Source: Acidocella sp. (GTDB lineage: Bacteria > Pseudomonadota > Alphaproteobacteria > Acetobacterales > Acetobacteraceae). From it: a DNA stretch of 52,178 nucleotides. This document shows, piece by piece, positions 24,586-33,731 of this stretch. Both the position numbers and the translations under genes were made by a program. Under the pieces are notes generated by a model. It ran no database searches. It saw only the letters and a list, made by a program, of their open reading frames with translations, and had not been told where the DNA came from. The stretch's first letter is position 1, and each line of letters starts with the position of its first letter. The stretch covers positions 1 through 52,178 of the forward strand of contig DAIDJU010000174.1 in NCBI GenBank assembly GCA_027451225.1. The letters are read 5' to 3'.

Positions 24586-25428
24586 ATGCCGGACACCCAA
24601 GCCGAAATCGCCCCGCCGCGTGGCACGCTCATGGCCGGCAAGCGCGGCCTGATTATGGGCGTTGCGAATAACCGCTCGATCGCCTGGGCCATCGCGCAGG
24701 CCGTGGCGGCGCAGGGGGGCGAGGTCGCCTTCACCTATCAGGGCGAGGCGCTGGAGAAGCGCGTGCGCCCGCTGGCCGCCTCCATCGGCGCGGATTTCCT
24801 GCTGCCGTGCGACGTATCGGACGACGCGGCCATCGACTCGGCCTTCGACGCGCTGGAGAAGAAATGGGGCAAGATCGACTTCGTCGTTCACGCCATTGGC
24901 TTCGCCGACAAGAACTTCCTGCGCGGGCGGTATGTGGACACCCCGCGCGACGTGTTCGCTCAGGCCATGGACATCTCCTGCTACTCCTTCCCCGCCGTCG
25001 CCCGCCGCGCCGCGGCGCTGATGCCCGATGGCGGCTCGCTGCTGACCCTCACCTATCTGGGTGCCGAACGTTGGATGCCGCATTACAACGTGATGGGCGT
25101 GGCCAAGGCGGCGCTGGAAGCTTCCGTGCGCTATATGGCCGCCGATCTCGGCCGCGACAATATCCGCGTGAACGGCATTTCCGCCGGGCCGATCAAGACG
25201 CTCGCCGCCAGCGGTATTGGCGATTTCAGCTATATTCTGAAGTGGAACAAGTATAATTCGCCGATGCAGCGCAATGTGGAGCTGGAGGAAGTGGGCGGCG
25301 CCGGGCTGTACATGCTCTCCGACCTTTCCAAGGGCGTGACTGGCGAGATCCACCATGTGGATTGCGGCTACCATGTCGTCGGCATGAAGAACCCGGACGC
25401 GCCGGACATCTCCATCGCGAGCGAGTAA
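24586..25428 (+). CDS. fabI: Enoyl-[acyl-carrier-protein] reductase (NADH), FabI
   Basis: Last step of fatty-acid elongation: reduces enoyl-ACP with NADH; 280 aa, SDR fold. An N-terminal extension of about 15 residues precedes LMAGKRGLIMGVANNRSIAWAIA, the cofactor-binding loop. Catalytic Tyr and Lys are in HYNVMGVAKAALEASVRYMA (Y-x6-K), and VVHAIGFADKNFLRGRY is the family hallmark. GGAG precedes the ATG at 9-10 nt. Only 3 bp separate it from aroC, so the two form an operon ending at the hairpin at 26513. Confidence 0.97.
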   Translation: MPDTQAEIAPPRGTLMAGKRGLIMGVANNRSIAWAIAQAVAAQGGEVAFTYQGEALEKRVRPLAASIGADFLLPCDVSDDAAIDSAFDALEKKWGKIDFVVHAIGFADKNFLRGRYVDTPRDVFAQAMDISCYSFPAVARRAAALMPDGGSLLTLTYLGAERWMPHYNVMGVAKAALEASVRYMAADLGRDNIRVNGISAGPIKTLAASGIGDFSYILKWNKYNSPMQRNVELEEVGGAGLYMLSDLSKGVTGEIHHVDCGYHVVGMKNPDAPDISIASE

Positions 25429-25431
25429 GCG

Positions 25432-26502
25432 ATGTCCTTCAACACCTTCGGGCAGTTGTTCCGGGTTACCACCTGGGGCGAGAGTCATGGGCCGTCCATC
25501 GGCTGCGTGGTGGATGGCTGCCCGCCGGGCATCGAGCTGTCCGAGGCTGACATCCAGCCGTTTCTCGACAAGCGCCGCCCCGGCACCTCGCGCTTCACCA
25601 CCCAGCGCCAGGAGCCGGATCAGGTGAAAATCCTCTCCGGCGTGTATCAGGGGCGCACCACCGGCACGCCGATCTCGCTGCTGATCGAGAATACCGACCA
25701 ACGCTCGAAGGACTACGCCAACATTGCCGAGCGCTACCGCCCCGGCCATGCGGACGTGGCGTATGACATGAAATACGGCCATCGCGACCCGCGTGGCGGC
25801 GGGCGCTCCTCGGCGCGCGAGACCGCGATGCGCGTGGCCGCTGGGGCCATCGCCCGCAAGGTGCTGGGGCCGGAGGTGGTCATCCGTGGCGCGATGACGG
25901 CGCTGGGCGCGCATGGCATCGAGCGCGCCAACTGGGATTGGGCGCAGGTGGACGCGAACCCCTTCTTCTGCCCGGACGCCAAGGCGGCCGAGGCGTGGGA
26001 AGCGGAGCTGGACGCCGTCCGCAAGGCGGGCTCCTCCATCGGTGCGGTGCTGGAAGTTGTGGCCGAGGGCGTGAAGCCGGGCCTCGGCGCGCCGCTTTAT
26101 GGCAAGCTGGATGCCGATATCGCGGCGGCGCTGATGAGCATCAACGCCGTGAAGGCGGTGGAGATCGGCGATGGCTTCGCCGCCGCCGCGCTGCACGGCG
26201 AGGAGAATGCCGACGAGATGCGGATGGAGGACGGGAAGATCAAATTCCTCTCCAACCATGCGGGCGGGATTCTGGGCGGCATCGCCACCGGGCAACCGAT
26301 TGTGGCGCGCTTTGCCGTAAAACCAACGAGTTCCATCCTAATTCCCAAGCAGAGCGTGAGCGCTGACGGGGAAGAGGTGGAGGTGATGACCAAGGGGCGG
26401 CACGACCCGTGCGTGGGCATCCGCGCCGTGCCGGTGGGCGAGGCCATGCTGGCCTGCGTGCTGGCGGACCATTTGCTGCGCCATCGTGGGCAGGTGGGGT
26501 AA
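25432..26502 (+). CDS. aroC: Chorismate synthase
   Basis: Seventh shikimate-pathway step, converting EPSP to chorismate with reduced FMN; 356 aa. N-terminal signature [21 protein letters not shown], then [20 protein letters not shown], the conserved [30 protein letters not shown] loop and C-terminal [20 protein letters not shown]. Complete and of normal length. Second gene of the fabI-aroC unit. Confidence 0.98.
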   Translation: MSFNTFGQLFRVTTWGESHGPSIGCVVDGCPPGIELSEADIQPFLDKRRPGTSRFTTQRQEPDQVKILSGVYQGRTTGTPISLLIENTDQRSKDYANIAERYRPGHADVAYDMKYGHRDPRGGGRSSARETAMRVAAGAIARKVLGPEVVIRGAMTALGAHGIERANWDWAQVDANPFFCPDAKAAEAWEAELDAVRKAGSSIGAVLEVVAEGVKPGLGAPLYGKLDADIAAALMSINAVKAVEIGDGFAAAALHGEENADEMRMEDGKIKFLSNHAGGILGGIATGQPIVARFAVKPTSSILIPKQSVSADGEEVEVMTKGRHDPCVGIRAVPVGEAMLACVLADHLLRHRGQVG

Positions 26503-26512
26503 GTTACAGAGG

Positions 26513-26543
26513 CTGGTGCAGCTGTTAAAAAAAGCTGCACCAG
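26513..26543 (+). terminator. Rho-independent terminator after aroC
   Basis: A perfect 11-bp stem, CTGGTGCAGCT (26513-26523) with AGCTGCACCAG (26533-26543), with a 9-nt A-rich loop. It is followed by AAACTTTTAT rather than a pure T-tract. It sits 11 bp after aroC and in front of the convergent membrane protein gene, so it may serve both. Confidence 0.75.
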
Positions 26544-26549
26544 AAACTT

Positions 26550-27113
26550 TTATAAATGTCCGAGCTGAGCCGGGTCGGGGCCGAAGCCCAAGGCGACGGG
26601 GATGATGACAAACAACCCGATGCAGGCGGTGCTGACGAGCACGATCAGCAAGGCCTGCCAGCCGCCCAGCGCCAGCCCGGCACGCAGCACCAGCCAGCGA
26701 TACCAGAACAGGTAAACCCCCATCAGCCCCAGCGTGGCCAGTTCGGCGGTCTCCATGGTCACGCCGAACTGCACAAGTATCGCCCCGATGAACGAGCCCA
26801 CCAGCAGCACCGGGAGCAGTACCCAGAACGACCAGTTCAGCGCCGTGGCGGTACGCAGCCAAAGCGGCTTGCGCCCAAACAGCCGGGCAAATTCATAGAC
26901 CAGCACCGGCAGCACCAGCACGCCGCACAGCCGGGCGAGCAGGCCCAGCAGCGCGGTGCGCCAATCCACCTGAAGCCCCGTGACCAGCGCCCCGACCAGC
27001 GGAAACGCGATGAGCGGCGCGAGCGAGGCGTAGAAATCGTCCACGCTGCCGCCGAACTCCTTGATCCCGGCGCGGTCGCCCTTGGCCAGCCGCCATAGCC
27101 CACGCAGGATCAT
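26550..27113 (-). CDS. Integral membrane protein, Yip1-like
   Basis: Protein of 187 aa with five likely membrane segments (about 30-50, 55-75, 94-115, 125-145 and 150-175) and short polar ends. The N-terminal [13 protein letters not shown] and the arrangement resemble Yip1-domain or DUF-type alphaproteobacterial membrane proteins; I cannot assign a function. It overlaps the stop of dapE by ATGA and so belongs to the dapD-dapE transcription unit, but nothing ties it to lysine synthesis. Confidence 0.8.
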   Translation of the reverse strand: MILRGLWRLAKGDRAGIKEFGGSVDDFYASLAPLIAFPLVGALVTGLQVDWRTALLGLLARLCGVLVLPVLVYEFARLFGRKPLWLRTATALNWSFWVLLPVLLVGSFIGAILVQFGVTMETAELATLGLMGVYLFWYRWLVLRAGLALGGWQALLIVLVSTACIGLFVIIPVALGFGPDPAQLGHL

Positions 27114-28207
27114 GCGCAGAACGCCCCGATCAGCGCCTTATACACCTCGGTCAGCTGGCGCAGATCGGCGAGCGGCACGGCTTCGTCGACCTTGTGCATG
27201 GTCGCGCCCACCAGCCCAAACTCGGCCACCGGGCAGTAGCGCGAGATGAACCGGGCGTCGGACGTGCCGCCGCCGGTATTCTGCTCTGGCGTAACGCCGG
27301 TCACGCGCGCAATAGCCCCGGTCAGCGCCTCGATCTCCTTGCCCGGCTGGGTCAGGAAGGCCTCGCCGGAGATGCTCACCTCCAGCATCGCATCGGGGGC
27401 GTGGCGGGTCAGCACCTCGCGCAGATAGGCGGTGAGCGACGCGCCGCTATGCAGATCGTTGAAGCGGATATTCAGCTTGGCCGTGGCCAGCGCCGGGATC
27501 ACGTTGGTCGCCGGATTGCCGACATCGACGGAGGTGATCTGCAAAGAGGATGGCTCGAAGAACGGCGTGCCCTCGTCCAGCGTCTTGGCAATCAGCTCGT
27601 TCAGCACGGGGATCAGCTTATGCACGGCGTTGTCGGCCAGATGCGGGTAGGCCACATGGCCCTGCCGCCCCGGCACGGAGAGGCGCGCATTCATGCTGCC
27701 GCGCCGCCCGACCTTCACCACATCGCCCACCCGGCCCCGGCAGGTCGGCTCGCCGACCACGCAGAAATCCGGGATCTTGCCGTGCTCGGCCATCCATTCC
27801 AGCACCTTCACAGTGCCGTCCTTGGCTTCGCCCTCTTCGTCGCCGGTGATGAGGAAGGAGACATGCCCCGGCACCTGGGAGACGGCGGAGACGAACGCGG
27901 CGATGCCGCCTTTCATGTCCACCGCGCCCCGGCCGTAGATGATCCCGTCCTGCTCGGCGGCGGCGAAGGGATCATGCGCCCAGCCCTCGCCGGGGGGCAC
28001 CACGTCGGTATGTCCGGCGAAGCACAGATGCGCCCCCTGCCCTGGCCGCTCGGCGAAGAAATTCTCGATCTCGCCGAAACGCAGCCGCGTGACGGTGAAG
28101 CCGAGCCCTTCCAGCACCTGAATGAGCACCCCTTGAGCGCCGCCATCCGCCGGGGTGACGGAGTTGCAGCGCAGCAGGTCCTGGGCCAGGACGACCGGGT
28201 CGATCAC
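27110..28207 (-). CDS. dapE: Succinyl-diaminopimelate desuccinylase
   Basis: Zinc enzyme releasing LL-diaminopimelate from its N-succinyl form; 365 aa, M20 peptidase fold. GTG start overlapping the dapD stop (GTGA). Metal-site motifs are [12 protein letters not shown] (first His), the [10 protein letters not shown] aspartate and [12 protein letters not shown] (Glu pair). The dimerisation insert and the C-terminal [15 protein letters not shown] with the [10 protein letters not shown] His complete the family. Lysine and peptidoglycan (mDAP) supply. Confidence 0.97.
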   Translation of the reverse strand: MIDPVVLAQDLLRCNSVTPADGGAQGVLIQVLEGLGFTVTRLRFGEIENFFAERPGQGAHLCFAGHTDVVPPGEGWAHDPFAAAEQDGIIYGRGAVDMKGGIAAFVSAVSQVPGHVSFLITGDEEGEAKDGTVKVLEWMAEHGKIPDFCVVGEPTCRGRVGDVVKVGRRGSMNARLSVPGRQGHVAYPHLADNAVHKLIPVLNELIAKTLDEGTPFFEPSSLQITSVDVGNPATNVIPALATAKLNIRFNDLHSGASLTAYLREVLTRHAPDAMLEVSISGEAFLTQPGKEIEALTGAIARVTGVTPEQNTGGGTSDARFISRYCPVAEFGLVGATMHKVDEAVPLADLRQLTEVYKALIGAFCA

Positions 28208-29028
28208 GCGCGCAGCAGCTCGTTGATCGAGGTCTTGGAGCGGGTCTGCGCGTCCACGCGCTTCACGATCACGGCGCAGGCGAGGCTGGGGGAAGCGGGC
28301 GTCTTGCCCGGCAGGGTGCCCGGCACCACCACGGAATAAGGCGGCACCTTGCCGTAGAAGATCTCGCCGGTCTCGCGGTCCACGATCTTGGTGGAAGCGC
28401 CTAGGAACACGCCCATGGAAAGCACCGCGCCCTGGCCGACGATCACGCCCTCGGCCACTTCGGAGCGGGCGCCGATGAAGCAGTCATCCTCGATGACCAC
28501 CGGGTTGGCCTGCAACGGCTCCAGCACGCCGCCAATGCCGACGCCGCCGGAGATATGGCAGCTCTTGCCCACCTGCGCGCAGGAGCCGACGGTGGACCAG
28601 GTGTCGATCATCGTGCCCTCGCCGACATAGGCGCCGACATTCACGAAGCTCGGCATCAGCACCACGTTGGGGGCGATAAAGGCGGAGCGGCGCACCACGG
28701 CGCCCGGCACGGCGCGGATGCCCGCGGCGGCGAATCGGGGCGCGTCCCAGCCCTGGAACTTCACCGCCACCTTGTCGAACACCGGCGCGCCGCCGGGGCC
28801 GTCCATCAGGCCGTTGGCGGAGAGGCGGAAGGAGAGCAGCACGGCCTGCTTCAGCCACTGGTTCACCACCCAGCCTTCGGCGCCGGGCTCGGCCACGCGG
28901 ACCTTGCCGGAATCGAGCAGCTCGAGCGCGGCCTCAACGGCGTCGCGCACTTCGCCGGTGGTGGCGGGGGAGATCTCGGCGCGCTTTTCCCAGGCGGCTT
29001 CGATGATGGTCTTGAGCTCGGTCGTCAT
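28204..29028 (-). CDS. dapD: 2,3,4,5-tetrahydropyridine-2,6-dicarboxylate N-succinyltransferase
   Basis: Commits tetrahydrodipicolinate to the succinylase branch of lysine synthesis using succinyl-CoA; 274 aa, trimeric left-handed beta helix. Helical N-domain (1-100) followed by hexapeptide repeats ([51 protein letters not shown]) and the typical [28 protein letters not shown] end. First gene of dapD-dapE-membrane protein; 112 bp separate it from the divergent PAS protein. Confidence 0.97.
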   Translation of the reverse strand: MTTELKTIIEAAWEKRAEISPATTGEVRDAVEAALELLDSGKVRVAEPGAEGWVVNQWLKQAVLLSFRLSANGLMDGPGGAPVFDKVAVKFQGWDAPRFAAAGIRAVPGAVVRRSAFIAPNVVLMPSFVNVGAYVGEGTMIDTWSTVGSCAQVGKSCHISGGVGIGGVLEPLQANPVVIEDDCFIGARSEVAEGVIVGQGAVLSMGVFLGASTKIVDRETGEIFYGKVPPYSVVVPGTLPGKTPASPSLACAVIVKRVDAQTRSKTSINELLRA

Positions 29029-29140
29029 ATCTTTCCCGTCTTGCGAATACGGGCGGGACCATGAAGGCCAGCGGCGGGCGATGTCAACGCGCAGCCAGCC
29101 GGTTAAGATATTGTTTAGGGCAGGCCGCTAAAACCAAGCC

Positions 29141-30097
29141 ATGACCGTGCCGCAGATCTCCGCCTTCAGCCCTGGCGCCCTGGCCGTTACCAGCGGCACG
29201 CATTGGCTCACCGTTGCCGCCATGCTCACCGATCTCGCCTTCGAGACCGACCCCATGGGCCGTTTCACCGCCTTCGGGCCGGGCAAGGTGCTGGGCCAGC
29301 CGGCAGCCAATCTCCTGGGGGTGGAACTCGCCAGCCTCATCATGGGCGGCACCGCTGAGGAAGAGGATATGAGCGTGACGCAGTTCCGCTCCATCGTCAC
29401 CACCATCTGCCTGGAATGTGTGGCTTGGCACGGCAAGGTCCGCCTCGCGCGGATCGACGGCACCAATCACCTGTACCGTCTGGCCCTGGCCCCGCGCATC
29501 ATTGGGGCCAAGGTGGCGGGCATCTATGGCATTCTGTTCGACCTGGAAGCCCCGGAGCTAACCCTGCCTGACAGCCATGCCGCGCAGGACGGAGCCCCAG
29601 CCCCGCGCCATAACGCCATGCTGGACAGCGAAACCGGCCTGTGGTCCGGCCGCACCTTCGCCGACGAACTGGGGCGCCGTTTCGACCGGCTGGATGTCGA
29701 AGGCCTTCCTGGTTCGCTGATCTATCTGGGCTTCTCCCGCGCCACGACAGGGCTGCGCCCGGCCATCGCGCTGCGTCTGGCCGAGGAACTGCGCGACGTC
29801 ATCCGCCCCACCGACCTGCTCGGCCGGATCGACGAAACAACCATCGGGCTGTGGTGCGATGGTATGGACCATCTCACCGCCGGGGAACGCGCGGCTAAAT
29901 TCTGCACCACCCTGCCCCCGCTGCTTGCGCAGCGCGCGGTCATCAGCGTTGGTGTAGGGCCACGCTGGGCCAATAGCGGGGACCAGCCAGACAGCGTGAT
30001 GGAACACGCGGCCATTGCCCTGCGTTTGGCTGACATGGCTTGCCAGCGCGCGGGCGACGATGCCGCCGGCGCGTGGCGCGTATGGCAGCCGGGTTAG
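29141..30097 (+). CDS. PAS-like protein with degenerate GGDEF domain
   Basis: Protein of 318 aa without membrane segments. The N-terminal half (about 25-135) looks like a PAS sensor (DLAFETDPMGRFTAFGPGKVLGQPAANLLG). After a linker, the C-terminal half begins DSETGLWSGRTFADELGRRFDRL, matching the start of GGDEF domains (D-x-x-TGL-x-N-R-R). Where the active site should be it reads DLLGRIDETTIGLW, so GGDEF is lost and no cyclase activity is expected. It could bind c-di-GMP or GTP or act as a scaffold. The stop overlaps the convergent DUF2892 gene by 4 bp. Confidence 0.7.
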   Translation: MTVPQISAFSPGALAVTSGTHWLTVAAMLTDLAFETDPMGRFTAFGPGKVLGQPAANLLGVELASLIMGGTAEEEDMSVTQFRSIVTTICLECVAWHGKVRLARIDGTNHLYRLALAPRIIGAKVAGIYGILFDLEAPELTLPDSHAAQDGAPAPRHNAMLDSETGLWSGRTFADELGRRFDRLDVEGLPGSLIYLGFSRATTGLRPAIALRLAEELRDVIRPTDLLGRIDETTIGLWCDGMDHLTAGERAAKFCTTLPPLLAQRAVISVGVGPRWANSGDQPDSVMEHAAIALRLADMACQRAGDDAAGAWRVWQPG

Positions 30098-30282
30098 GCT
30101 TTCTTACAGGTCTTGATACCAAACGGCAGATAAGCCGGGCAAAAACCAACCACAGACGTACCCAGCGGCACGAGGCCGATCAGCCCCCACAGCGTCTTGG
30201 GCCCAACGAAAATAAGGCTGAGCAGCACGAGGCCGACGACTGCACGCACAATACGGTCCAACGAACCGATGTTTTTGATCAT
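30094..30282 (-). CDS. DUF2892 small membrane protein
   Basis: Protein of 62 aa. It starts MIKNIGSLDRIVRAVVGLVLL, the hallmark of DUF2892 (the YgaP-type inner-membrane domain), has two membrane segments (about 11-30 and 32-52), and ends with a Cys-containing tail (GFCPAYLPFGIKTCKKA) as in stand-alone members. AGGGAGA precedes the ATG closely. Function is unknown; fused versions occur with rhodanese domains. Convergent with the PAS protein. Confidence 0.88.
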   Translation of the reverse strand: MIKNIGSLDRIVRAVVGLVLLSLIFVGPKTLWGLIGLVPLGTSVVGFCPAYLPFGIKTCKKA

Positions 30283-30377
30283 AGCATGTCTCCCTTTTTT
30301 GCCATTCTAAGCGTGTTCGTTATTATCACCAAATCGGAAAAATGCCCACCATGCCGGAGAACGGGGAGCAGCTGAAT

Positions 30378-30406
30378 CTTGTTTAAGGCCCCGACATCGC
30401 CTAATT
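30378..30406 (+). promoter_or_regulatory. Heat-shock (RpoH-type) promoter of grpE
   Basis: CTTG (30378-30381), 18 bp, CCTAATT (30400-30406). This matches the alphaproteobacterial RpoH consensus (CTTG-N17/18-CYTATNT) at all but one defined position. A start 7-8 nt downstream falls at 30413-30414, which is the grpE ATG itself. Confidence 0.5.
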
Positions 30407-30413
30407 CCACGGC

Positions 30414-30965
30414 ATGAGCGAGAACACCCAACAGACCGAAACCGTCCCCCAGGAAGACACGCTGCTGGAGGCGCCGGATCAACGGATCGCGGCGCTGGAG
30501 CAGGAGCTTCAGGAAATGCGCGACAAGTGGCTGCGATCGGAGGCCGAGATGGCCAATCTGCGCGCCCGCACCAAGCGCGAGGTTGAGGATGCGCGCGCCT
30601 TCGCCGTGCAGAAATTTGCCCGCGACGTGGCGGAAGCCGCCGAGAACCTCAAGCGCGGAATCGACAGCCTGCCCAAGCGGGCCGAGGCCGAAGCCGAGAT
30701 CGTGACCAAGATGCGTGAAGGCTTCGAGGGTATCGAGCGTTCCTTCGTCTCCCTGCTGGAGCGCAACGGCATTACCCGCCAGGACCCGACCGGCGCCGCG
30801 TTCGACGCCAATCTGCACCAGGCGATGGCCGAGCAGGAAAGCGCCGAGCACCCCGCGGGCACCGTGATCCAGGCCTGGAGCCAGACTTGGCAGCTTAACG
30901 GCCGCCTGCTGCGCCCGGCGATGGTGGTTGTTTCCAAAGCCCCGCCCGCCGACAAGGCCGAGTAA
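30414..30965 (+). CDS. grpE: Nucleotide exchange factor GrpE
   Basis: Releases ADP from DnaK in the heat-shock chaperone cycle; 183 aa. A Glu/Gln-rich N-terminus leads into the long coiled coil (ALEQELQEMRDKWLRSEAEMANLRARTKREVEDA). Next comes the four-helix part (FARDVAEAAENLKRGIDSLP) and the beta wing (DPTGAAFDANLHQAMAEQE, GTVIQAWSQTWQLNGRLLRPAMVVVSK). Neither hrcA nor dnaKJ is adjacent. No Shine-Dalgarno sequence stands before the ATG, and the predicted transcript begins at or within a base of it. Confidence 0.96.
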   Translation: MSENTQQTETVPQEDTLLEAPDQRIAALEQELQEMRDKWLRSEAEMANLRARTKREVEDARAFAVQKFARDVAEAAENLKRGIDSLPKRAEAEAEIVTKMREGFEGIERSFVSLLERNGITRQDPTGAAFDANLHQAMAEQESAEHPAGTVIQAWSQTWQLNGRLLRPAMVVVSKAPPADKAE

Positions 30966-30980
30966 AAAACGAAAGTTTCC

Positions 30981-31010
30981 AAATGCCGCCTTTTACGAAA
31001 GGCGGCATTT
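30981..31010. terminator. Bidirectional terminator between grpE and the YhdP-like gene
   Basis: A perfect 13-bp stem, AAATGCCGCCTTT (30981-30993) with AAAGGCGGCATTT (30998-31010), and the tetraloop TACG. T residues continue to give a run of six on the plus strand. It lies 15 bp after grpE and 7 bp from the convergent gene's stop. Confidence 0.9.
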
Positions 31011-31017
31011 TTTGTGG

Positions 31018-33714
31018 TTATTTTTTCTGCGGCGCGGCGGCTTTCTCGCCGCCCAGGCCGAATAGCTCGCGCAGGAAGCCCGGCGTAAAAGCGGAGAGCG
31101 GGTTCATTGTCACATGCGGGTCGGCCAGCGGGCCGCTGACATGGGCGCGCATGGCGAACACCCCGCCACCTTTTTCCGGCGAGAATAATTTTCCCAGCAG
31201 CGGCAATTTCCCCGGCAGCGCGTTGAGCGCGTAAACCGGCACCACGGTGGTGTCGATGGAGCAGTCGTCGCCGCTCAGCGCGATGCTGCCCGTGGCGGTG
31301 AACCCAAGGGACGATGAGAACGCCCGCGCACCCTTGAGATACAGCCTGCCATCCTCCACCGAGAAGGGAATGATGGCATGGTCGATAAGCATGCCAGGGC
31401 CGGAGACGGCATCCGCAACGCCGTATAAAGTCAGCGCTTGCAACATCTTGGTCGCTTCCGGCGCTTTTACCAGGCGCAGATTCTCCAGCTTCGCCGTGCC
31501 TATTGCGGGCTGGGCGCCGCCATATACAGCATCCAGCGCCAACGCGCCCCCACGGGCATTGGCGTAGAGCCCCGTTGCCCGCAGCAGCGTGCCTGTATCC
31601 GCCGCGCGCAAAGTGAGGCTGCGGCGTAAATCCTGCCGTGGTGTGATACCCAGGCTAAAGCCGTCGGCCTTGGCCTGGGCCTCGATAACCGTGCTGCCAA
31701 GCCCCGCCCCGGTGAAGGAAAAATTCTTCAACCCCGGCGCTGGCGGGGCGGCAAGATAGACCGTGCCAAACTCCAGCGCCGCGGCCCAGGCAGTGCCGCT
31801 GAACGTGTCATCCTGTTTGTAGTCGCCGCCGCCTGCCCCGCTTTGCGGCTGGCGGCGCAAATCCAGCACCGGGCCGGAGAGGCTGAGGCGCCATGGCTCC
31901 CCGGGGCTGACCGGCGGTGTAAGACTGCCTTTCGCCTGGGTCCGCCCGATGCTGGCGTTATCCAGGGTAAAGCTGCCGCCCTCCTGCCCTGTGCCGCTGA
32001 TCTCCAGCCCAGGGGCCTCGGCCTGCACGCCGGTTACCGCCGCCAGCTTGCCGTGTTCCAGCGCGGCGCTGATCGCAAGCTGCCCGGCATCGCCCGGCTG
32101 CTTGGCCCAGCCGAAACTTGGCAACGCGATACCGATGGGAGTGATGTCCGAACTGACAGAGGCGGTTTGCGTGCCGTCCGAGGGGCCGCTCAGCCGCAGC
32201 ACGAACGGGGCCACACCACTTACGTTCTCATGCCCCAACCCCAGAAAGCGCCAAAGCTGCGCCCCGGCTTGGCCCTGCATCTCGATCGTCGCCGGGCCGT
32301 CCTTCGCGCCGATCTCCTCCTGCATGGTCAGCGTGGCGGGCTCCCCGGCGAACTGCCCCTTGGCCTTCAGGCGCAGGGTCCGCACGGTCACGTCGAGGTC
32401 CACGGCGGTATCGGAGAAGGATAATGGCGGCAGCAGGGAGACCATGTTCACTTTGCGCAACTGGCCCTGCACATGCAGCCCGGTATCCGCGAGCAGCAGC
32501 TCCTGCACAAAGGGGATCTGCGCGGTGACATGGGCGGTCATGCCGCCCTTGGCGTCCGCCACGCCGGGCGGCGCGTCGCGCAGCAGGTTGAGCGGCGGCG
32601 CGTTGAGTACGGCAAAAGCGTCCGGCAAGCTGGAGGAGAGGTCGATCGAGAGATCGCCCACCTGGTCCTTCTGCGAGATGCCGCGGATGATCATGGTGCC
32701 GCCGGTCAGCGCAATTCCCGCGACATGCGCCCCCTGAGCGGTGATGACCGCGGTATCCTGGTTGGGCATGACGAAGGTGCCGTCGAGCTTGGTCAGCGGG
32801 GTGACATCCTTCATCCAGGTCAGACGCAGCGCCTGGGCGGTGAACCCGCCGGTCACGGTGTCCAACTGCACGGAGGAGAGGTCGATCGGCGCGCTAAGCC
32901 CGAAGGTGAAGGCGGCGTTGCGGGCGAACCCGTCGGTGATGTTCTTCACCACCCAGTCGCGCGTATGCGGCGCGGCCAGTTGCGGCCAGTAGACGGGCAA
33001 ATCCTCGGCGCGCACCGCATCCGCCGTGGCGGTGAGGCTGGCGGTCCAGTTCTGCTGGGCCCGGGCGCTGAAGGTAAAGCCGACATGCGGCGTGCTCTGC
33101 CCAACGGGGGTGAGGTTCAGCTTGCCGCCGGTAATGTCGATGGCCCCGGGCGCCGCGTGCAGCACGAAGCCGCCGCTGGTTATGGACTCGCTCAGCCCAG
33201 GCTGGCCGAGCACGCCAGGGCCGAGGGTGACGTAGAAATCACCCCGCGCCAGGGTGTAGCCCCTGCCGGGCCATATATCGGCATGCACCGAGACCGGCGC
33301 CGTAGTGCCGGTAAAGCGCGCGCCCAGGCCATTCACCCGCAATGGCAGGCGTGCGCCGAAGATATCCGCCATGGGGCCGGACATGTCCGCCGCCGGGATG
33401 GTGACGAATTCCACCCCCTCGGCATTGCGCACCGAAATACCGCGCAGCCGAATGGCGAATGGCACCCCGCCGCCCTGGTGGTATCCGGCCCAGGTGAGTT
33501 CCGCGCCGTCCATATGCACCGAGATGCCCTGCCCCGAGGCCAGCGTGGCCATGCGCGAGGCGAGTTCCGGCAATTCCAGCGGCCCAAAGGAGAGCCGGAA
33601 CGCCAGCAAGCCAAAGGCCAGGATGCACAGGATCAGCAGCAGTTCCACGACACGGGCAAGCTGGTGCACGGCGGCGCCAAAATTTTTCCAAACTTGACCT
33701 GAACGCGGCTTCAT
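31018..33714 (-). CDS. YhdP/AsmA-like envelope protein (DUF3971 type)
   Basis: Very long inner-membrane-anchored periplasmic protein of 898 aa. One N-terminal membrane helix (VVELLLILCILAFGLLAF, about 20-38) precedes beta-rich repeats typical of the AsmA superfamily, thought to form hydrophobic grooves moving phospholipids to the outer membrane. The C-terminal block (IDTTVVPVYALNALPGKLPLLGKLF... GPLADPHVTMNPLSAF) is the conserved AsmA-like end. The ATG at 33712-33714 (MKPRSGQVWKNF) fits the membrane start; longer starts would add low-complexity sequence and cover glnE. Its start is only 17 bp from that of divergent glnE. Confidence 0.88.
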   Translation of the reverse strand: MKPRSGQVWKNFGAAVHQLARVVELLLILCILAFGLLAFRLSFGPLELPELASRMATLASGQGISVHMDGAELTWAGYHQGGGVPFAIRLRGISVRNAEGVEFVTIPAADMSGPMADIFGARLPLRVNGLGARFTGTTAPVSVHADIWPGRGYTLARGDFYVTLGPGVLGQPGLSESITSGGFVLHAAPGAIDITGGKLNLTPVGQSTPHVGFTFSARAQQNWTASLTATADAVRAEDLPVYWPQLAAPHTRDWVVKNITDGFARNAAFTFGLSAPIDLSSVQLDTVTGGFTAQALRLTWMKDVTPLTKLDGTFVMPNQDTAVITAQGAHVAGIALTGGTMIIRGISQKDQVGDLSIDLSSSLPDAFAVLNAPPLNLLRDAPPGVADAKGGMTAHVTAQIPFVQELLLADTGLHVQGQLRKVNMVSLLPPLSFSDTAVDLDVTVRTLRLKAKGQFAGEPATLTMQEEIGAKDGPATIEMQGQAGAQLWRFLGLGHENVSGVAPFVLRLSGPSDGTQTASVSSDITPIGIALPSFGWAKQPGDAGQLAISAALEHGKLAAVTGVQAEAPGLEISGTGQEGGSFTLDNASIGRTQAKGSLTPPVSPGEPWRLSLSGPVLDLRRQPQSGAGGGDYKQDDTFSGTAWAAALEFGTVYLAAPPAPGLKNFSFTGAGLGSTVIEAQAKADGFSLGITPRQDLRRSLTLRAADTGTLLRATGLYANARGGALALDAVYGGAQPAIGTAKLENLRLVKAPEATKMLQALTLYGVADAVSGPGMLIDHAIIPFSVEDGRLYLKGARAFSSSLGFTATGSIALSGDDCSIDTTVVPVYALNALPGKLPLLGKLFSPEKGGGVFAMRAHVSGPLADPHVTMNPLSAFTPGFLRELFGLGGEKAAAPQKK

Positions 33715-33731
33715 CCTGTTCTGCTTGCCAG

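Noticed and set aside
24568-26295. 575-aa leftward open frame across fabI and aroC
   Set aside because: Entirely antisense to two well-conserved genes; His/Arg/Gly-rich shadow sequence.
29103-29117. CtrA-like TTAA-N7-TTTA in front of the PAS/degenerate GGDEF gene
   Set aside because: One mismatch to TTAA-N7-TTAA and no second site; such short A/T motifs occur by chance in intergenic DNA.
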